This document shows, in pieces, positions 1-6,520 of a stretch of 10,168 nucleotides of DNA (position 1 is the stretch's first letter; each line of letters starts with the position of its first letter). Source of the stretch: Alkanindiges sp. GTDB taxonomy: Bacteria; Pseudomonadota; Gammaproteobacteria; Pseudomonadales; Moraxellaceae. The stretch lies in the NCBI GenBank assembly GCA_030152125.1, contig JASLIR010000310.1, positions 1-10,168 on the forward strand. The letters run 5' to 3'. Made by a program: the position numbers and the translations under genes. The notes below the pieces were generated by a model. The model ran no database searches and was not told the DNA's origin. It saw only the letters and a list, made by a program, of their open reading frames with translations.

Positions 1-225
1 CTAGCTTTTATGACAATTTTTACAAGAACGGCCACCCCCCACAAGATCTAACCAACGTTCTAGTCATAATAGCCGAAAAAGAGGAATAACCTCACGCCAA
101 GCAACCGCTTAAAAGCTCAATCCGTTAGACGCTTCTGGCAATTTCTTGTCACTTGCTGCAACAAGAAATTGCGAGTCTTGGTTACTTCAGCCGCAGTTCA
201 TGTCACAGCCCAAGTCTCACAAAAA
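1..225. other. Left-edge region with no supported gene
   Basis: I find no convincing coding sequence here. Short open stretches run to the left edge in some frames (for example a plus-strand frame open from the edge to a TAA at 87-89), but none has a start, a ribosome-binding site or a recognisable protein. The only notable structure is a 12-bp perfect inverted repeat, 138-149 against 161-172, with an 11-nt loop. It has no T-run on either side, so it is not a standard terminator. The region may be the tail of a gene that lies outside the window. Confidence 0.5.
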
Positions 226-251
226 AGAGTGGCCTTCCCGCCACTCTTTTT
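222..251 (-). terminator. Intrinsic terminator of the outer-membrane protein gene
   Basis: AAAAAGAGTGG (222-232) pairs perfectly with CCACTCTTTTT (241-251) around an 8-nt loop. Read on the minus strand the stem runs straight into a T-run, and it starts 16 nt beyond the stop codon at 268-270, as expected for a rho-independent terminator. The T-rich arm on the other side means it could also stop plus-strand transcription. Confidence 0.85.
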
Positions 252-267
252 ATTTAAAGTCAAATGG

Positions 268-966
268 TTAGAAGTACAGCTTACCACCAATGGCAAACTG
301 CCAGCCGGATAAATCCCCACTCACAAAATCGGACTCAAAGGAAATTCCCTGATGGCCATCACAGGCACGGTAACCACTGGTGGAACTGGAAGTACCATCC
401 ACACAGCGGGAACGCGATTCCGACACATCCATATAATATTTATAGGTAGCACCACCAAAGAAGCTTAAATTGGTATTGGGCACCAAATAATTAGCTTCCA
501 GACCAACAGGTAATACGGCATAGGTGGCATTACTGTCGATATTGCCTTGTGTAGGATGCTTCAGTGTCAGGTCTGCCACAGCCAAACCCAGGCCCATGGT
601 TAAACGCAGGGTGAAATTGGCCGGGTTATACAGCAGATAACCGATAGTACCCGTTCCCTCAAAGGTGTTAGCTTCCAGCTTGCCATAGTTATCCTGAGGC
701 GTCGGTCCCTGAACATTGGCATCGCCACGCAGGTAGCTGGCATTTAGGGCAGGTGCCAGCTGGCTGTCAAAGTCACCAAAATGAATGGAACCGGCCACCC
801 CATTCGCATCTACCTCTACCCCATCATAATCCTTGGAGTCCATTTTGGAGGTTGCTAAGCCACCAGCCAAACCCCAGGCAAAACACTGGTTGGCTATCAG
901 ACAGGTTGCAGCGGCAATTAAACACTTGGTTTTGAAAGATTTGCTTGTCATATTGGTATACACCAC
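268..966 (-). CDS. Small outer-membrane beta-barrel protein, unassigned family
   Basis: Predicted secreted protein of 232 aa that probably forms a small beta-barrel in the outer membrane. A basic start (K9, K12, K14) is followed by a hydrophobic stretch and an Ala-rich cleavage site, near A30 before W31. The mature part is rich in glycine and aromatic residues with alternating polar and hydrophobic segments, and it ends in ...KLYF, the terminal aromatic typical of BAM-assembled barrels. C188 and C202 bracket a Ser/Thr/Gly loop and could form a surface disulfide. It broadly resembles OmpW/YfaZ-type 8-strand barrels in size, but I cannot assign a family or substrate. Two starts are possible: the GTG at 966, with AGGG 5 nt upstream, or the ATG at 951, which shortens the signal peptide by five residues. 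The gene has its own promoter region and terminator and follows infC on the same strand, but the infC terminator lies between them. Confidence 0.7.
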   Translation of the reverse strand: MVYTNMTSKSFKTKCLIAAATCLIANQCFAWGLAGGLATSKMDSKDYDGVEVDANGVAGSIHFGDFDSQLAPALNASYLRGDANVQGPTPQDNYGKLEANTFEGTGTIGYLLYNPANFTLRLTMGLGLAVADLTLKHPTQGNIDSNATYAVLPVGLEANYLVPNTNLSFFGGATYKYYMDVSESRSRCVDGTSSSTSGYRACDGHQGISFESDFVSGDLSGWQFAIGGKLYF

Positions 967-1008
967 AATGTCCCTATTTGTTTGAGCTAAACTCTAGCAT
1001 TTTTTATT

Positions 1009-1037
1009 ATTATAAAAAAGCGTTAAGCGAGGAAAAG
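1009..1037 (-). promoter_or_regulatory. Candidate proximal promoter of the outer-membrane protein gene
   Basis: A perfect TATAAT box on the minus strand (1014-1009) lies about 43 nt before the GTG start. The hexamer 17 nt upstream, TTTTCC (1037-1032), is a poor -35, so the site would depend on its -10 or on an activator. A near-perfect 16-nt palindrome (1037-1052, core AACTTAAGTT) abuts the -35 and could be a regulator site. Confidence 0.4.
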
Positions 1038-1081
1038 CAAACTTAAGTTCGCAGTTTCTATCAGCCCCGTTACTCTCCTTT

Positions 1082-1110
1082 TTTATATAAACCAATAAAC
1101 TCGCTAGCAA
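1082..1110 (-). promoter_or_regulatory. Candidate distal sigma70 promoter of the outer-membrane protein gene
   Basis: On the minus strand TTGCTA (1110-1105) and TATAAA (1087-1082) are separated by exactly 17 nt, a good sigma70 arrangement. It lies just beyond the infC terminator and would give a leader of about 110 nt for the outer-membrane protein gene. It was found by eye; no start-site data exist. Confidence 0.45.
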
Positions 1111-1136
1111 GGTAACGTGCAATTTGTCTCCTATAT

Positions 1137-1175
1137 AAAAAAACAAAGCCATGCAGTGTTTCCACGCATGGCTTT
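1137..1175 (-). terminator. Intrinsic terminator after infC
   Basis: AAAGCCATGC (1145-1154) pairs with GCATGGCTTT (1166-1175). The stem continues through a bulged A with GTG/CAC and a TTTC loop. On the minus strand one G and then seven T residues (1143-1137) follow. It lies about 24 nt past the infC stop, so it closes the thrS-infC transcript before any rpmI or rplT gene. Confidence 0.9.
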
Positions 1176-1198
1176 ATTTTTACGAAAAAATAAATGGC

Positions 1199-1750
1199 TT
1201 ATTTTTTCTTTTTCGGGCCAATCAGCATACCCATCTGGCGACCTTCCATCTTTGGTGCCTGTTCAATCACACCAAATTCTGCAACGTCAACTTCAATTTT
1301 CTGCAACTGTTTTAAGCCCAGTTCCTGGTGCGCCATTTCACGGCCACGGAAGCGCAAAGTAATTTTTACCTTGTCGCCCTCTTCTAAAAAGCGAACAATC
1401 GCACGCAGCTTAACCTGATAATCACCCACATCCGTACCTGGACGCAGCTTAATTTCTTTAACCTGCACTTGATGCTGTTTCTTTTTAGCATCTTTTTGCT
1501 TTTGTTTTAGGTCAAACAAATGCTTGTTGTAATCCATAATCTTGCATACTGGTGGCTCTGCATTAGCCACAATCTCGACCAGGTCGAGGGCAACGGCTTC
1601 TGCCGCTTTCAGTGCTTCAGCTATGGAAACAATTCCTTTTTGTTCTCCCGCCTCATCCACCAGACGCACTTCACGTGCGCTGATTTCATCATTAATAGCA
1701 GGACGGTTGCTTTTGGCAACCTGTTGTGGGTTACGGTCAGGCTGTTTAAT
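1199..1750 (-). CDS. infC: Translation initiation factor IF-3, ATT start
   Basis: IF3 binds the 30S subunit, keeps it apart from 50S and proofreads the start codon and initiator tRNA. The 183-aa product has the N-domain (INDEI at about 19-23, [19 protein letters not shown]) and, after a lysine-rich linker, the C-domain ([33 protein letters not shown]), ending PKKKK. E. coli IF3 is 180 aa. The reading frame stays open upstream of the internal GTG at 1669 and reaches ATT at 1750-1748. This is the correct start because it restores the conserved N-terminus, because GGAG (1762-1759, inside the end of thrS) sits 8 nt before it, and because an ATT start is the known basis of infC self-control in E. 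coli: IF3 rejects its own non-standard start codon. It lies 5 nt after the thrS stop and is cotranscribed with it. The [15 protein letters not shown] segment looks Moraxellaceae-like to me, from memory. Confidence 0.97.
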   Translation of the reverse strand: MKQPDRNPQQVAKSNRPAINDEISAREVRLVDEAGEQKGIVSIAEALKAAEAVALDLVEIVANAEPPVCKIMDYNKHLFDLKQKQKDAKKKQHQVQVKEIKLRPGTDVGDYQVKLRAIVRFLEEGDKVKITLRFRGREMAHQELGLKQLQKIEVDVAEFGVIEQAPKMEGRQMGMLIGPKKKK

Positions 1751-1755
1751 CGCGA

Positions 1756-3678
1756 TTACTCCAAGATATACCGGCCACGCTCGGCTACGGCAGATTGAAC
1801 CAGGCCAACAAATGCATCAATGGTCATGGTTCCCAAATTTTTACCACTCCGTGTACGCACATTCACGGTACCTTCCTCAACCTCGCGGTCGCCCAGCACC
1901 AGCAAATACGGGATACGCTCCAGCGTGCGCTCACGGATTTTAAATCCGATTTTTTCATTTCTCAAGTCACTTGTTGCACGAATTCCATGCTGGGCAAGTA
2001 CTTGAGTCACTTTCTGGCAGGCTTCAGCCTGTGCATCGGTAATATTCATGATGCAAGCCTGAACTGGCGCCAGCCATGGTGGCATTAAACCGGCATAATG
2101 CTCGATCAAAATACCAATGAAGCGCTCGAAACTGCCAAGTATAGCACGATGCAGCATCACAGGGTGATCCCGACCGTTATCTTCAGTCACATAAGTGGCA
2201 TCCAGACGGCTTGGCAGGTTAAAGTCACACTGAATAGTACCGCACTGCCAGATACGACCCAGGCAGTCTTTTAACGAAAACTCGATCTTCGGACCATAGA
2301 ATGCACCCTCGCCCGGCTGCAAGTCCCAGGCCAGGCCAGCGGCATCCAGCGCATCCGCCAGTGCTTTTTCCGCCATATCCCACAGTGCATCCTCACCCAC
2401 GCGCTTGGCAGGACGGGTAGACAGCTTCATCTGCACTTCTTCAAAGCCAAAGTCTTTATATACATCCAGAGTCAGCTTGATAAAGTCCGCCACCTCGGCA
2501 CCAATCTGTTCCTTGGTACAGAAAATATGCGCATCGTCCTGGGTAAAGCCACGTACACGCATAATGCCGTGCAGCGAACCCGATGGTTCATTACGGTGAC
2601 AGGAACCAAACTCGGCCAGACGCAGTGGCAGGTCACGGTAAGATTTTAAGCCCTGATTAAACACCTGCACGTGGCATGGGCAGTTCATCGGCTTTACCGC
2701 ATAGTTACGGTTTTCCGAATGGGTAGTAAACATGTTTTCGGCATAATTGGCAGCGTGACCAGACTTTTCCCACAGCACAAAGTCAACAATCTGCGGTGTC
2801 TTAATCTCTTTATAGCCGTTATCCTGCTGCACCTTGCGCATATACTGCTCAAGTACCTGATAAATGGTCCAGCCATTTGGATGCCAGAACACCATGCCCG
2901 GTGCTTCTTCCTGCATATGGAACAGGTCTAGTGCTTTACCGATTTTACGGTGGTCGCGTTTTTCAGCTTCTTCAATACGCTGTACATAAGCAGCCAGCTG
3001 CTTTTTATCCGCCCATGCAGTACCGTAAATACGCTGCAACTGTTCGTTTTTGGCATCGCCGCGCCAGTAGGCGCCGGACAGCTTGGTCAGCTTGAAGGCT
3101 TTCAGAAAACGTGTATTCGGCACGTGCGGGCCACGGCACATGTCCAGATAATCCTGATGGTAGTACAAGCCCATGGCTGTTTCGTTGGGCATGTCATCAA
3201 TCAGGCGCAGCTTGTAGGTTTCGCCACGCGCAGTAAACTCTTTAATCACCTCGTCACGCGGGGTCATTTTCTTGATAACGTCATACTCGCTATCAATCAG
3301 CTGCTTCATGCGCGCTTCAATGGCGGCCACATCATCCGGGGTAAACGGTTTCGGGCTAAAAATATCGTAGTAAAAGCCTTCCTCAATCACAGGGCCAATT
3401 ACCATCTGTACCTGAGGGAATAACTGCTTTACGGCATGACCGATCAAATGCGCACAGGAGTGACGAATAATTTCCACCCCTTCGTCGTCTTTAGGCGTAA
3501 TGATTTGCAGGGTTGCATCGTCAGTAATGAGGTCTGAAGCATCAACCAGGCGGCCATTAACACGACCGGCAAGGGTGTTTTTAGCAAGGCCGGGGCCAAT
3601 GCTTAATGCAACGTCCATCACCGATACTGGATGGTCAAACTGTTTCTGGTCGCCGTTAGGCAGAGTGATAATAGGCAT
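1756..3678 (-). CDS. thrS: Threonyl-tRNA synthetase
   Basis: Cytoplasmic class II synthetase that joins threonine to tRNA-Thr and clears mischarged Ser-tRNA-Thr. The 640-aa length fits the family (E. coli 642). Domains in order: TGS (about 1-62); editing domain with H73-x3-H77 and the C181/H185 pair; catalytic core with motif 2 around R362 (CHRNEPSG) and motif 3 around R511 ([12 protein letters not shown]); and an anticodon-binding domain from about 538. The zinc ligands that select threonine are present: C333, H384 and H510. No key residue is missing. The ATG at 3678 is preceded by AAGGA (3692-3688) 9 nt upstream. Upstream of that lies a hairpin mimicking the tRNA-Thr anticodon arm, so translation is probably repressed by ThrRS itself, as in E. 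coli. The ribosome-binding site for infC lies within the last codons of this gene. No strong thrS promoter could be picked by eye. Confidence 0.98.
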   Translation of the reverse strand: MPIITLPNGDQKQFDHPVSVMDVALSIGPGLAKNTLAGRVNGRLVDASDLITDDATLQIITPKDDEGVEIIRHSCAHLIGHAVKQLFPQVQMVIGPVIEEGFYYDIFSPKPFTPDDVAAIEARMKQLIDSEYDVIKKMTPRDEVIKEFTARGETYKLRLIDDMPNETAMGLYYHQDYLDMCRGPHVPNTRFLKAFKLTKLSGAYWRGDAKNEQLQRIYGTAWADKKQLAAYVQRIEEAEKRDHRKIGKALDLFHMQEEAPGMVFWHPNGWTIYQVLEQYMRKVQQDNGYKEIKTPQIVDFVLWEKSGHAANYAENMFTTHSENRNYAVKPMNCPCHVQVFNQGLKSYRDLPLRLAEFGSCHRNEPSGSLHGIMRVRGFTQDDAHIFCTKEQIGAEVADFIKLTLDVYKDFGFEEVQMKLSTRPAKRVGEDALWDMAEKALADALDAAGLAWDLQPGEGAFYGPKIEFSLKDCLGRIWQCGTIQCDFNLPSRLDATYVTEDNGRDHPVMLHRAILGSFERFIGILIEHYAGLMPPWLAPVQACIMNITDAQAEACQKVTQVLAQHGIRATSDLRNEKIGFKIRERTLERIPYLLVLGDREVEEGTVNVRTRSGKNLGTMTIDAFVGLVQSAVAERGRYILE

Positions 3679-3700
3679 AGCACGATATCCTTAAGGAGTG

Positions 3701-3721
3701 ATGCTCCCTACCAAGGAGCAT
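3701..3721 (-). promoter_or_regulatory. thrS translational operator: tRNA-Thr anticodon-arm mimic
   Basis: On the thrS mRNA strand, AUGCUCC (3721-3715) and GGAGCAU (3707-3701) form a perfect 7-bp stem closing the 7-nt loop UUGGUAG (3714-3708). Loop size, the U before the triplet, the GGU triplet and the A after it match the anticodon loop of tRNA-Thr(GGU), which in E. coli reads UUGGUAA from memory. The hairpin ends 22 nt before the thrS start, just upstream of the AAGGA ribosome-binding site. In E. coli, ThrRS binds such a hairpin (operator domain 2) and blocks ribosome access. The structure is directly visible; the autoregulatory function is inferred from that precedent. Confidence 0.8.
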
Positions 3722-3913
3722 ATCACCGCGAGATGATAGGAAAATTGGGGCAATTACTTGAAAAATCAAGTGACCGCTGAAAAACCGCATACTCTATCAA
3801 CTCTTGATGACAAATACCACCCACAGGGAATAAGCGTTGCTAAAAAATAGATATGTGCCTTAATAATTTATTTAAAAAAACTCAAACTATGGTTATAAAT
3901 CAGCTAGCCGTGT
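3722..3913 (-). other. AT-rich intergenic leader between the NADAR gene and the thrS operator
   Basis: This stretch holds the second operator hairpin and presumably the thrS promoter. I found no strong sigma70 pair; the best guess is TTTAAA (3876-3871), 17 nt, TATCTA (3853-3848). I also found no hairpin with a T-run after the NADAR stop codon, so upstream transcripts may read through into thrS. Confidence 0.4.
3756..3771 (-). promoter_or_regulatory. Second hairpin in the thrS leader, possible operator domain 4
   Basis: ACTTGA (3756-3761) pairs with TCAAGT (3766-3771) around a 4-nt loop (UUUU in the mRNA). It lies 34 nt upstream of the anticodon-like hairpin. In the E. coli thrS operator a second stem-loop (domain 4), separated from the first by an unpaired stretch, contacts the other subunit of the ThrRS dimer. 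The arrangement here is similar, but the stem is short and its role is inferred. Confidence 0.4.
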
Positions 3914-4570
3914 TTATAGTGCAAATTCGTGGCAGAGCTGTAAAAAGCTTTCCCTATCCTTCACCTTACTCAGCAGGCCGCGTTGTTGCAAAACCATAAA
4001 CAAGGCAAGAGCATGTGCCTGGCAATTAAGTGACTTTTCAGGGTTAAACTCGATGTCAGTAAATGCCTGATAAGATGCCAACTGATGATGCAACTGTGGG
4101 TTCTGTAGCAATGCCCAGATATACAGCCAGTCATAAAAAGCACTACGCGGTATTAACGGCCACGCCTCGCCCTCAAAAACAAATTTTTGCAGTTGGCCGG
4201 ACTCTTTTAAGCGCACGTCCCGCTTAGCCTCTCGTGAGCTGACAGCCAGCAAATCGGTAAAGGGTCCGCCCTGCTCAAATACCTTACTGCCCTGAAAGGC
4301 ACACTCCACACTAAAATGCTTGCCTCCGGTTTTATTCTGCATCATCAAGTTAAAGGCGCTTAAATCTATCCCCAGTTGATCACGGGATTTACTGGACACT
4401 TCCAGAATATGCTTAAGACCAAATTTTTCCTGAATGGCTGCATGCAGGGAGTCAATACACTTTTGCTTCTGGCTGAGGGAAAAACCGGGGAAATACTGAA
4501 ACTCGACGCCAGCTTTTAGCACCGGTGCGTCACCATTATATTGCGGAATAAATACCGGCCTGTTTGCCAT
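3914..4570 (-). CDS. NADAR-family protein of the DarT1-associated antitoxin type
   Basis: The 218-aa cytoplasmic product matches, by my recall, the NADAR branch found beside DarT1 toxins. DarT1 attaches ADP-ribose to guanine in DNA; its NADAR partner removes it and acts as antitoxin. Visible signatures are VECAFQGSKVF (88-98), which corresponds to the ExxFQxxK core of NADAR/YbiA-like proteins; GGPFTDLL (101-108); AKRDVRL (115-121); FYDWLYI (145-151); and the block AFTDIEFNPEKSLNCQA (169-185). The protein appears full length. The ATG at 4570 has an AGAGA-type ribosome-binding site just upstream. Oddly, no DarT-like gene lies beside it: its upstream neighbour, 119 nt away, is an unrelated unknown. 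It may be an orphan defence against foreign DarT, a remnant of a lost toxin-antitoxin pair, or have a new partner. The family call is good but unsearched; the function is inferred. Confidence 0.72.
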   Translation of the reverse strand: MANRPVFIPQYNGDAPVLKAGVEFQYFPGFSLSQKQKCIDSLHAAIQEKFGLKHILEVSSKSRDQLGIDLSAFNLMMQNKTGGKHFSVECAFQGSKVFEQGGPFTDLLAVSSREAKRDVRLKESGQLQKFVFEGEAWPLIPRSAFYDWLYIWALLQNPQLHHQLASYQAFTDIEFNPEKSLNCQAHALALFMVLQQRGLLSKVKDRESFLQLCHEFAL

Positions 4571-4689
4571 TTTTTCTCTACTCGTTATATTTAGGCAATA
4601 GAGAATAGCGTCTTAAAACATCTTTGATACTACTATATAAACCTGTAGCGACATTGACTGTCGCCAAATATGAAAAAACTTAAAATAGA

Positions 4690-5193
4690 TCAATAATAAC
4701 GCACAAAGCTAATCACCTCAGCTTCCACCTGAAAACGGCATAGCCAGTTTTTGCTGCTATCCAGCACCAGCATGTCTACCGCCACGCTAAACGTGAAAGC
4801 ATCCCAATAGCTGACCAATATTTGCCACGCAGTCACTACTACCCAGAATTCGTTATGCGCCTGATACAGCACATACACAGGCGCTGCTACTGGCACACCA
4901 GTCTGGTATAGCCACTGCCTTACAGCTTCGGACTCATTGGCCTGTCCTGCCAGCGCTACCAGATTCAGGCTATCCTTGTGTAGAACTTGACGGCTGGCTG
5001 TGGCCGAATAACTCGGCATGCCTTCCAGTATAGCGGTAATAAAACTGGCTGCTGCATCACCATGCAGCACAGACATTTGTGCTGCATCCACGTCTGCCAA
5101 CGTGGCATTATCAGCAAGGTAAAAGAAGGATTTTTGCTGTTGTGTCAGTTCAGGCCATAACATAAAGCCTGTGCTGAAACTCTCAGTCGTCAT
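4690..5193 (-). CDS. Unknown protein, divergent member of a three-gene paralogous family
   Basis: I do not recognise this 167-aa protein. It has no signal peptide or membrane segment and should be cytoplasmic. It is a distant relative of the two proteins at 5230-5715 and 6521-7012, sharing the same plan: a W-x-E-L-x3-Q-x3-F-F/Y start (13-24), an A-A/S-x-F-I helix (48-52), R-x-W-L (92-95), G-V-P-x3-P-V-Y-x-L-Y (99-109), W-x-I-L-V-x-Y-W-D-A-F (123-133), the strand MLVLDSSKNW, and an end of (V/M)RY. Here the aromatic end is RYY and the family's EFHHEE is changed to RFQVEAE, so any role of those histidines is not conserved. The ATG at 5193 follows a weak AGAGA site, 36 nt after the stop of the paralogue at 5230-5715, so the two are probably cotranscribed. 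The nearest downstream gene is the NADAR gene. Confidence 0.75.
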   Translation of the reverse strand: MTTESFSTGFMLWPELTQQQKSFFYLADNATLADVDAAQMSVLHGDAAASFITAILEGMPSYSATASRQVLHKDSLNLVALAGQANESEAVRQWLYQTGVPVAAPVYVLYQAHNEFWVVVTAWQILVSYWDAFTFSVAVDMLVLDSSKNWLCRFQVEAEVISFVRYY

Positions 5194-5229
5194 AAATTAT
5201 CTCTGGCTATTTTAGCCTGAACAGACCTA

Positions 5230-5715
5230 TCAATAACGCATAAAGGTAATGGCCTCTTCATGATGAAATTCGCATGCCCATGACTTGCTTTTATCTACGA
5301 CCAGCATAAAAACTCCCACACTACATGCAAAGGCATCCCAGTAACGTACCAGTATTTTCCACTCGGTTGCTATCACCTGCTCATAATAGAGAAGATAAAC
5401 TGGGGTGGAAAAAGGCACTCCGGTCTTACATAGCCAGTCCCGCACATACGCAACACCTTTTTCATCCCATAAATCATAAGTTAGACATACTTGTTCATGT
5501 TTAAAGCTTCCAGTCGCCGCTCTGGAATATCGCGGTAGTTGATAAAGTGCATGACTTATAAACTCAACGGCAGCAATCCCATGTAATCTGGAAATACGCG
5601 CTGCATGGGTTTCTGGCAAAGGCAAATATTCGTCACCATGAAAAAACCTGCTTCTTTGCTCTTCTTTAAGTTCTGCCCAAGGGGTGAACTGGGGTAAAAA
5701 ATCTTCCAGTTGCAT
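5230..5715 (-). CDS. Unknown protein, paralogue 1 of a three-gene family
   Basis: Unrecognised 161-aa soluble protein, highly similar to the one at 6521-7012: both start MQLE-x-FLP-x-FT-x-W and share the block TPVYLLY, EWKILVRYWD (residues 117-126), DxSKSWACEFHHEE (139-152) and a terminal ITFMRY. It is rich in Trp and Tyr. The C-terminal pattern, a VYxLY strand, then W-x4-R-x-W-x2-F, then a polar strand, recalls the layout of DUF2947 proteins, but this is a weak impression. The ATG at 5715 is preceded by AAGGGATAGG. The downstream family member begins 36 nt after its stop and a lipoprotein gene ends 89 nt upstream. Possible roles include a stand-alone accessory or an immunity-type protein, since immunity genes often occur as tandem paralogues, but no toxin is visible nearby. 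Confidence 0.8.
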   Translation of the reverse strand: MQLEDFLPQFTPWAELKEEQRSRFFHGDEYLPLPETHAARISRLHGIAAVEFISHALYQLPRYSRAATGSFKHEQVCLTYDLWDEKGVAYVRDWLCKTGVPFSTPVYLLYYEQVIATEWKILVRYWDAFACSVGVFMLVVDKSKSWACEFHHEEAITFMRY

Positions 5716-5804
5716 GGATACCTATCCCTTTACTTTTTTGACAGCAGCAATCCGGGCACCAACACCACCCGGACCACAACAGCCAGCCTATTTAACACAT
5801 GCCT

Positions 5805-6305
5805 TTATTTTTCCGGCATCAATGATGAATGATGACTGGTGATTAGCCACTGTACACCATCCCAGTGATAGGTATAGGTATAACGGGCAGTTACCACCGC
5901 CCCGGTTTTTGCAAAGCTAAAGGTATATACCCCCGCATCAACAGCAGAATTACAGCCTAGCTCGATTTGCCGCATATTTATCTTGCCGGATGGCTGGTTC
6001 TCTAAAAAATGATGAAAATAATCTTCTTTTTCCGCAGGCGTCAAGCGCGGCTGGTTAGATAATGTGGCCAGCAAGATAGATCGCACCGCATAGTTCTTGG
6101 TGACCTGATGCGGGTTACCGGTTTGTAATGACTGATTCCAGCGATCAAACAATGCGGCAATTTCCTGCTCGGAGCTTGGCTTACAATGTTCGCTATGCGC
6201 TACCACCGCTCCCCCGCTAGTCCCCACACCAGTATGAGCCGGTTGATGCACTACACAGGCATTTAACAATATGGCAGTGAACATTATCAAATATATATTT
6301 TTCAT
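5805..6305 (-). CDS. Lipoprotein with a CaMKII-association (SnoaL/DUF4440-like) domain
   Basis: The 166-aa product begins with a lipoprotein signal peptide: K2, a hydrophobic core, and the lipobox L14-N15-A16-C17. C17 would be lipidated; the residue after it is Val rather than Asp, so sorting to the outer membrane is expected. From about residue 46 it follows the pattern of the CaMKII-association domain within the NTF2/SnoaL superfamily: IAALFDRWNQSL, an NYA strand, DYFHHF (95-100), GCNSAVDAGVYTF, ARYTYTYHWDG-x-W (140-153) and HHSS (158-161). Such domains bind small ligands or form dimers; the ligand here is unknown. The ATG at 6305 has a strong AAGGGG site 7 nt upstream and a small hairpin (6321-6338) just above it. 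It sits between two paralogues of an unknown family, all on the minus strand. C41 and C118 might form a disulfide. Confidence 0.8.
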   Translation of the reverse strand: MKNIYLIMFTAILLNACVVHQPAHTGVGTSGGAVVAHSEHCKPSSEQEIAALFDRWNQSLQTGNPHQVTKNYAVRSILLATLSNQPRLTPAEKEDYFHHFLENQPSGKINMRQIELGCNSAVDAGVYTFSFAKTGAVVTARYTYTYHWDGVQWLITSHHSSLMPEK

Positions 6306-6520
6306 TGGTATTCCCCTTGCGCTGACCTAAGGATCAGCTTAAAAATCACATGATTAAAAAACACCCCAGCACAGCATATAATAGAATTACTACAAAAAAC
6401 TTTAATTTAAATTAATAAAATCAATGAATGTGTGGCCGCTATCTGAATATTTTATGTTGGCGCACAAAATGGCAAATAATGATCATATTGAGAGCGGTTT
6501 TTTTAGTCTGGGCAGTCCTC
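6306..6520 (-). promoter_or_regulatory. AT-rich intergenic region, likely holding the lipoprotein gene promoter
   Basis: TATTAT on the minus strand (6383-6378) is the best -10 candidate, with only a weak -35. The hairpin at 6321-6338 (GCTGA/TCAGC plus CC/GG with one bulge) sits 2 nt upstream of the lipoprotein gene's AAGGGG ribosome-binding site. The region also carries the palindrome ATGATCAT (6479-6486) next to a 9-bp inverted repeat that overlaps the end of the upstream paralogue. No coding sequence is visible. Confidence 0.3.

Noticed and set aside
1..63. Minus-strand frame reading ...LDLVGGGRSCKNCHKS to a TAG at the edge
   Set aside because: Only about 20 codons are open before an upstream stop, with no start or ribosome-binding site. 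The two cysteines are suggestive but too little to support a gene.
1199..1669. infC beginning at the internal GTG
   Set aside because: This would remove the conserved N-terminal INDEI segment; the ATT at 1750 has a good ribosome-binding site and fits the known infC start.
1542..1943. 133-codon open frame on the plus strand across the thrS-infC junction
   Set aside because: It overlaps two certain genes on the opposite strand and its translation is low-complexity Arg/Ala/Ser-rich sequence without family features.
2950..3423. 157-codon open frame on the plus strand
   Set aside because: It is antisense to the well-conserved thrS, has no recognisable domain, and is best explained by thrS codon use.
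3701..3721. D-arm of a tRNA gene
   Set aside because: The GCTC...TTGGTAG...GAGC pattern also resembles a tRNA D-arm, but there is no acceptor, anticodon or T-arm around it and it sits between a ribosome-binding site and a leader.
4690..5715. DarT-type toxin as partner of NADAR
   Set aside because: Neither upstream protein shows the length or catalytic pattern expected of a DarT ADP-ribosyltransferase; both belong to the unknown paralogous family.
5751..5773. Terminator after the lipoprotein gene
   Set aside because: TCCGGG and CCCGGA form a 6-bp stem with an 11-nt loop, but no T-run follows on the minus strand, so read-through into the next gene is likely.
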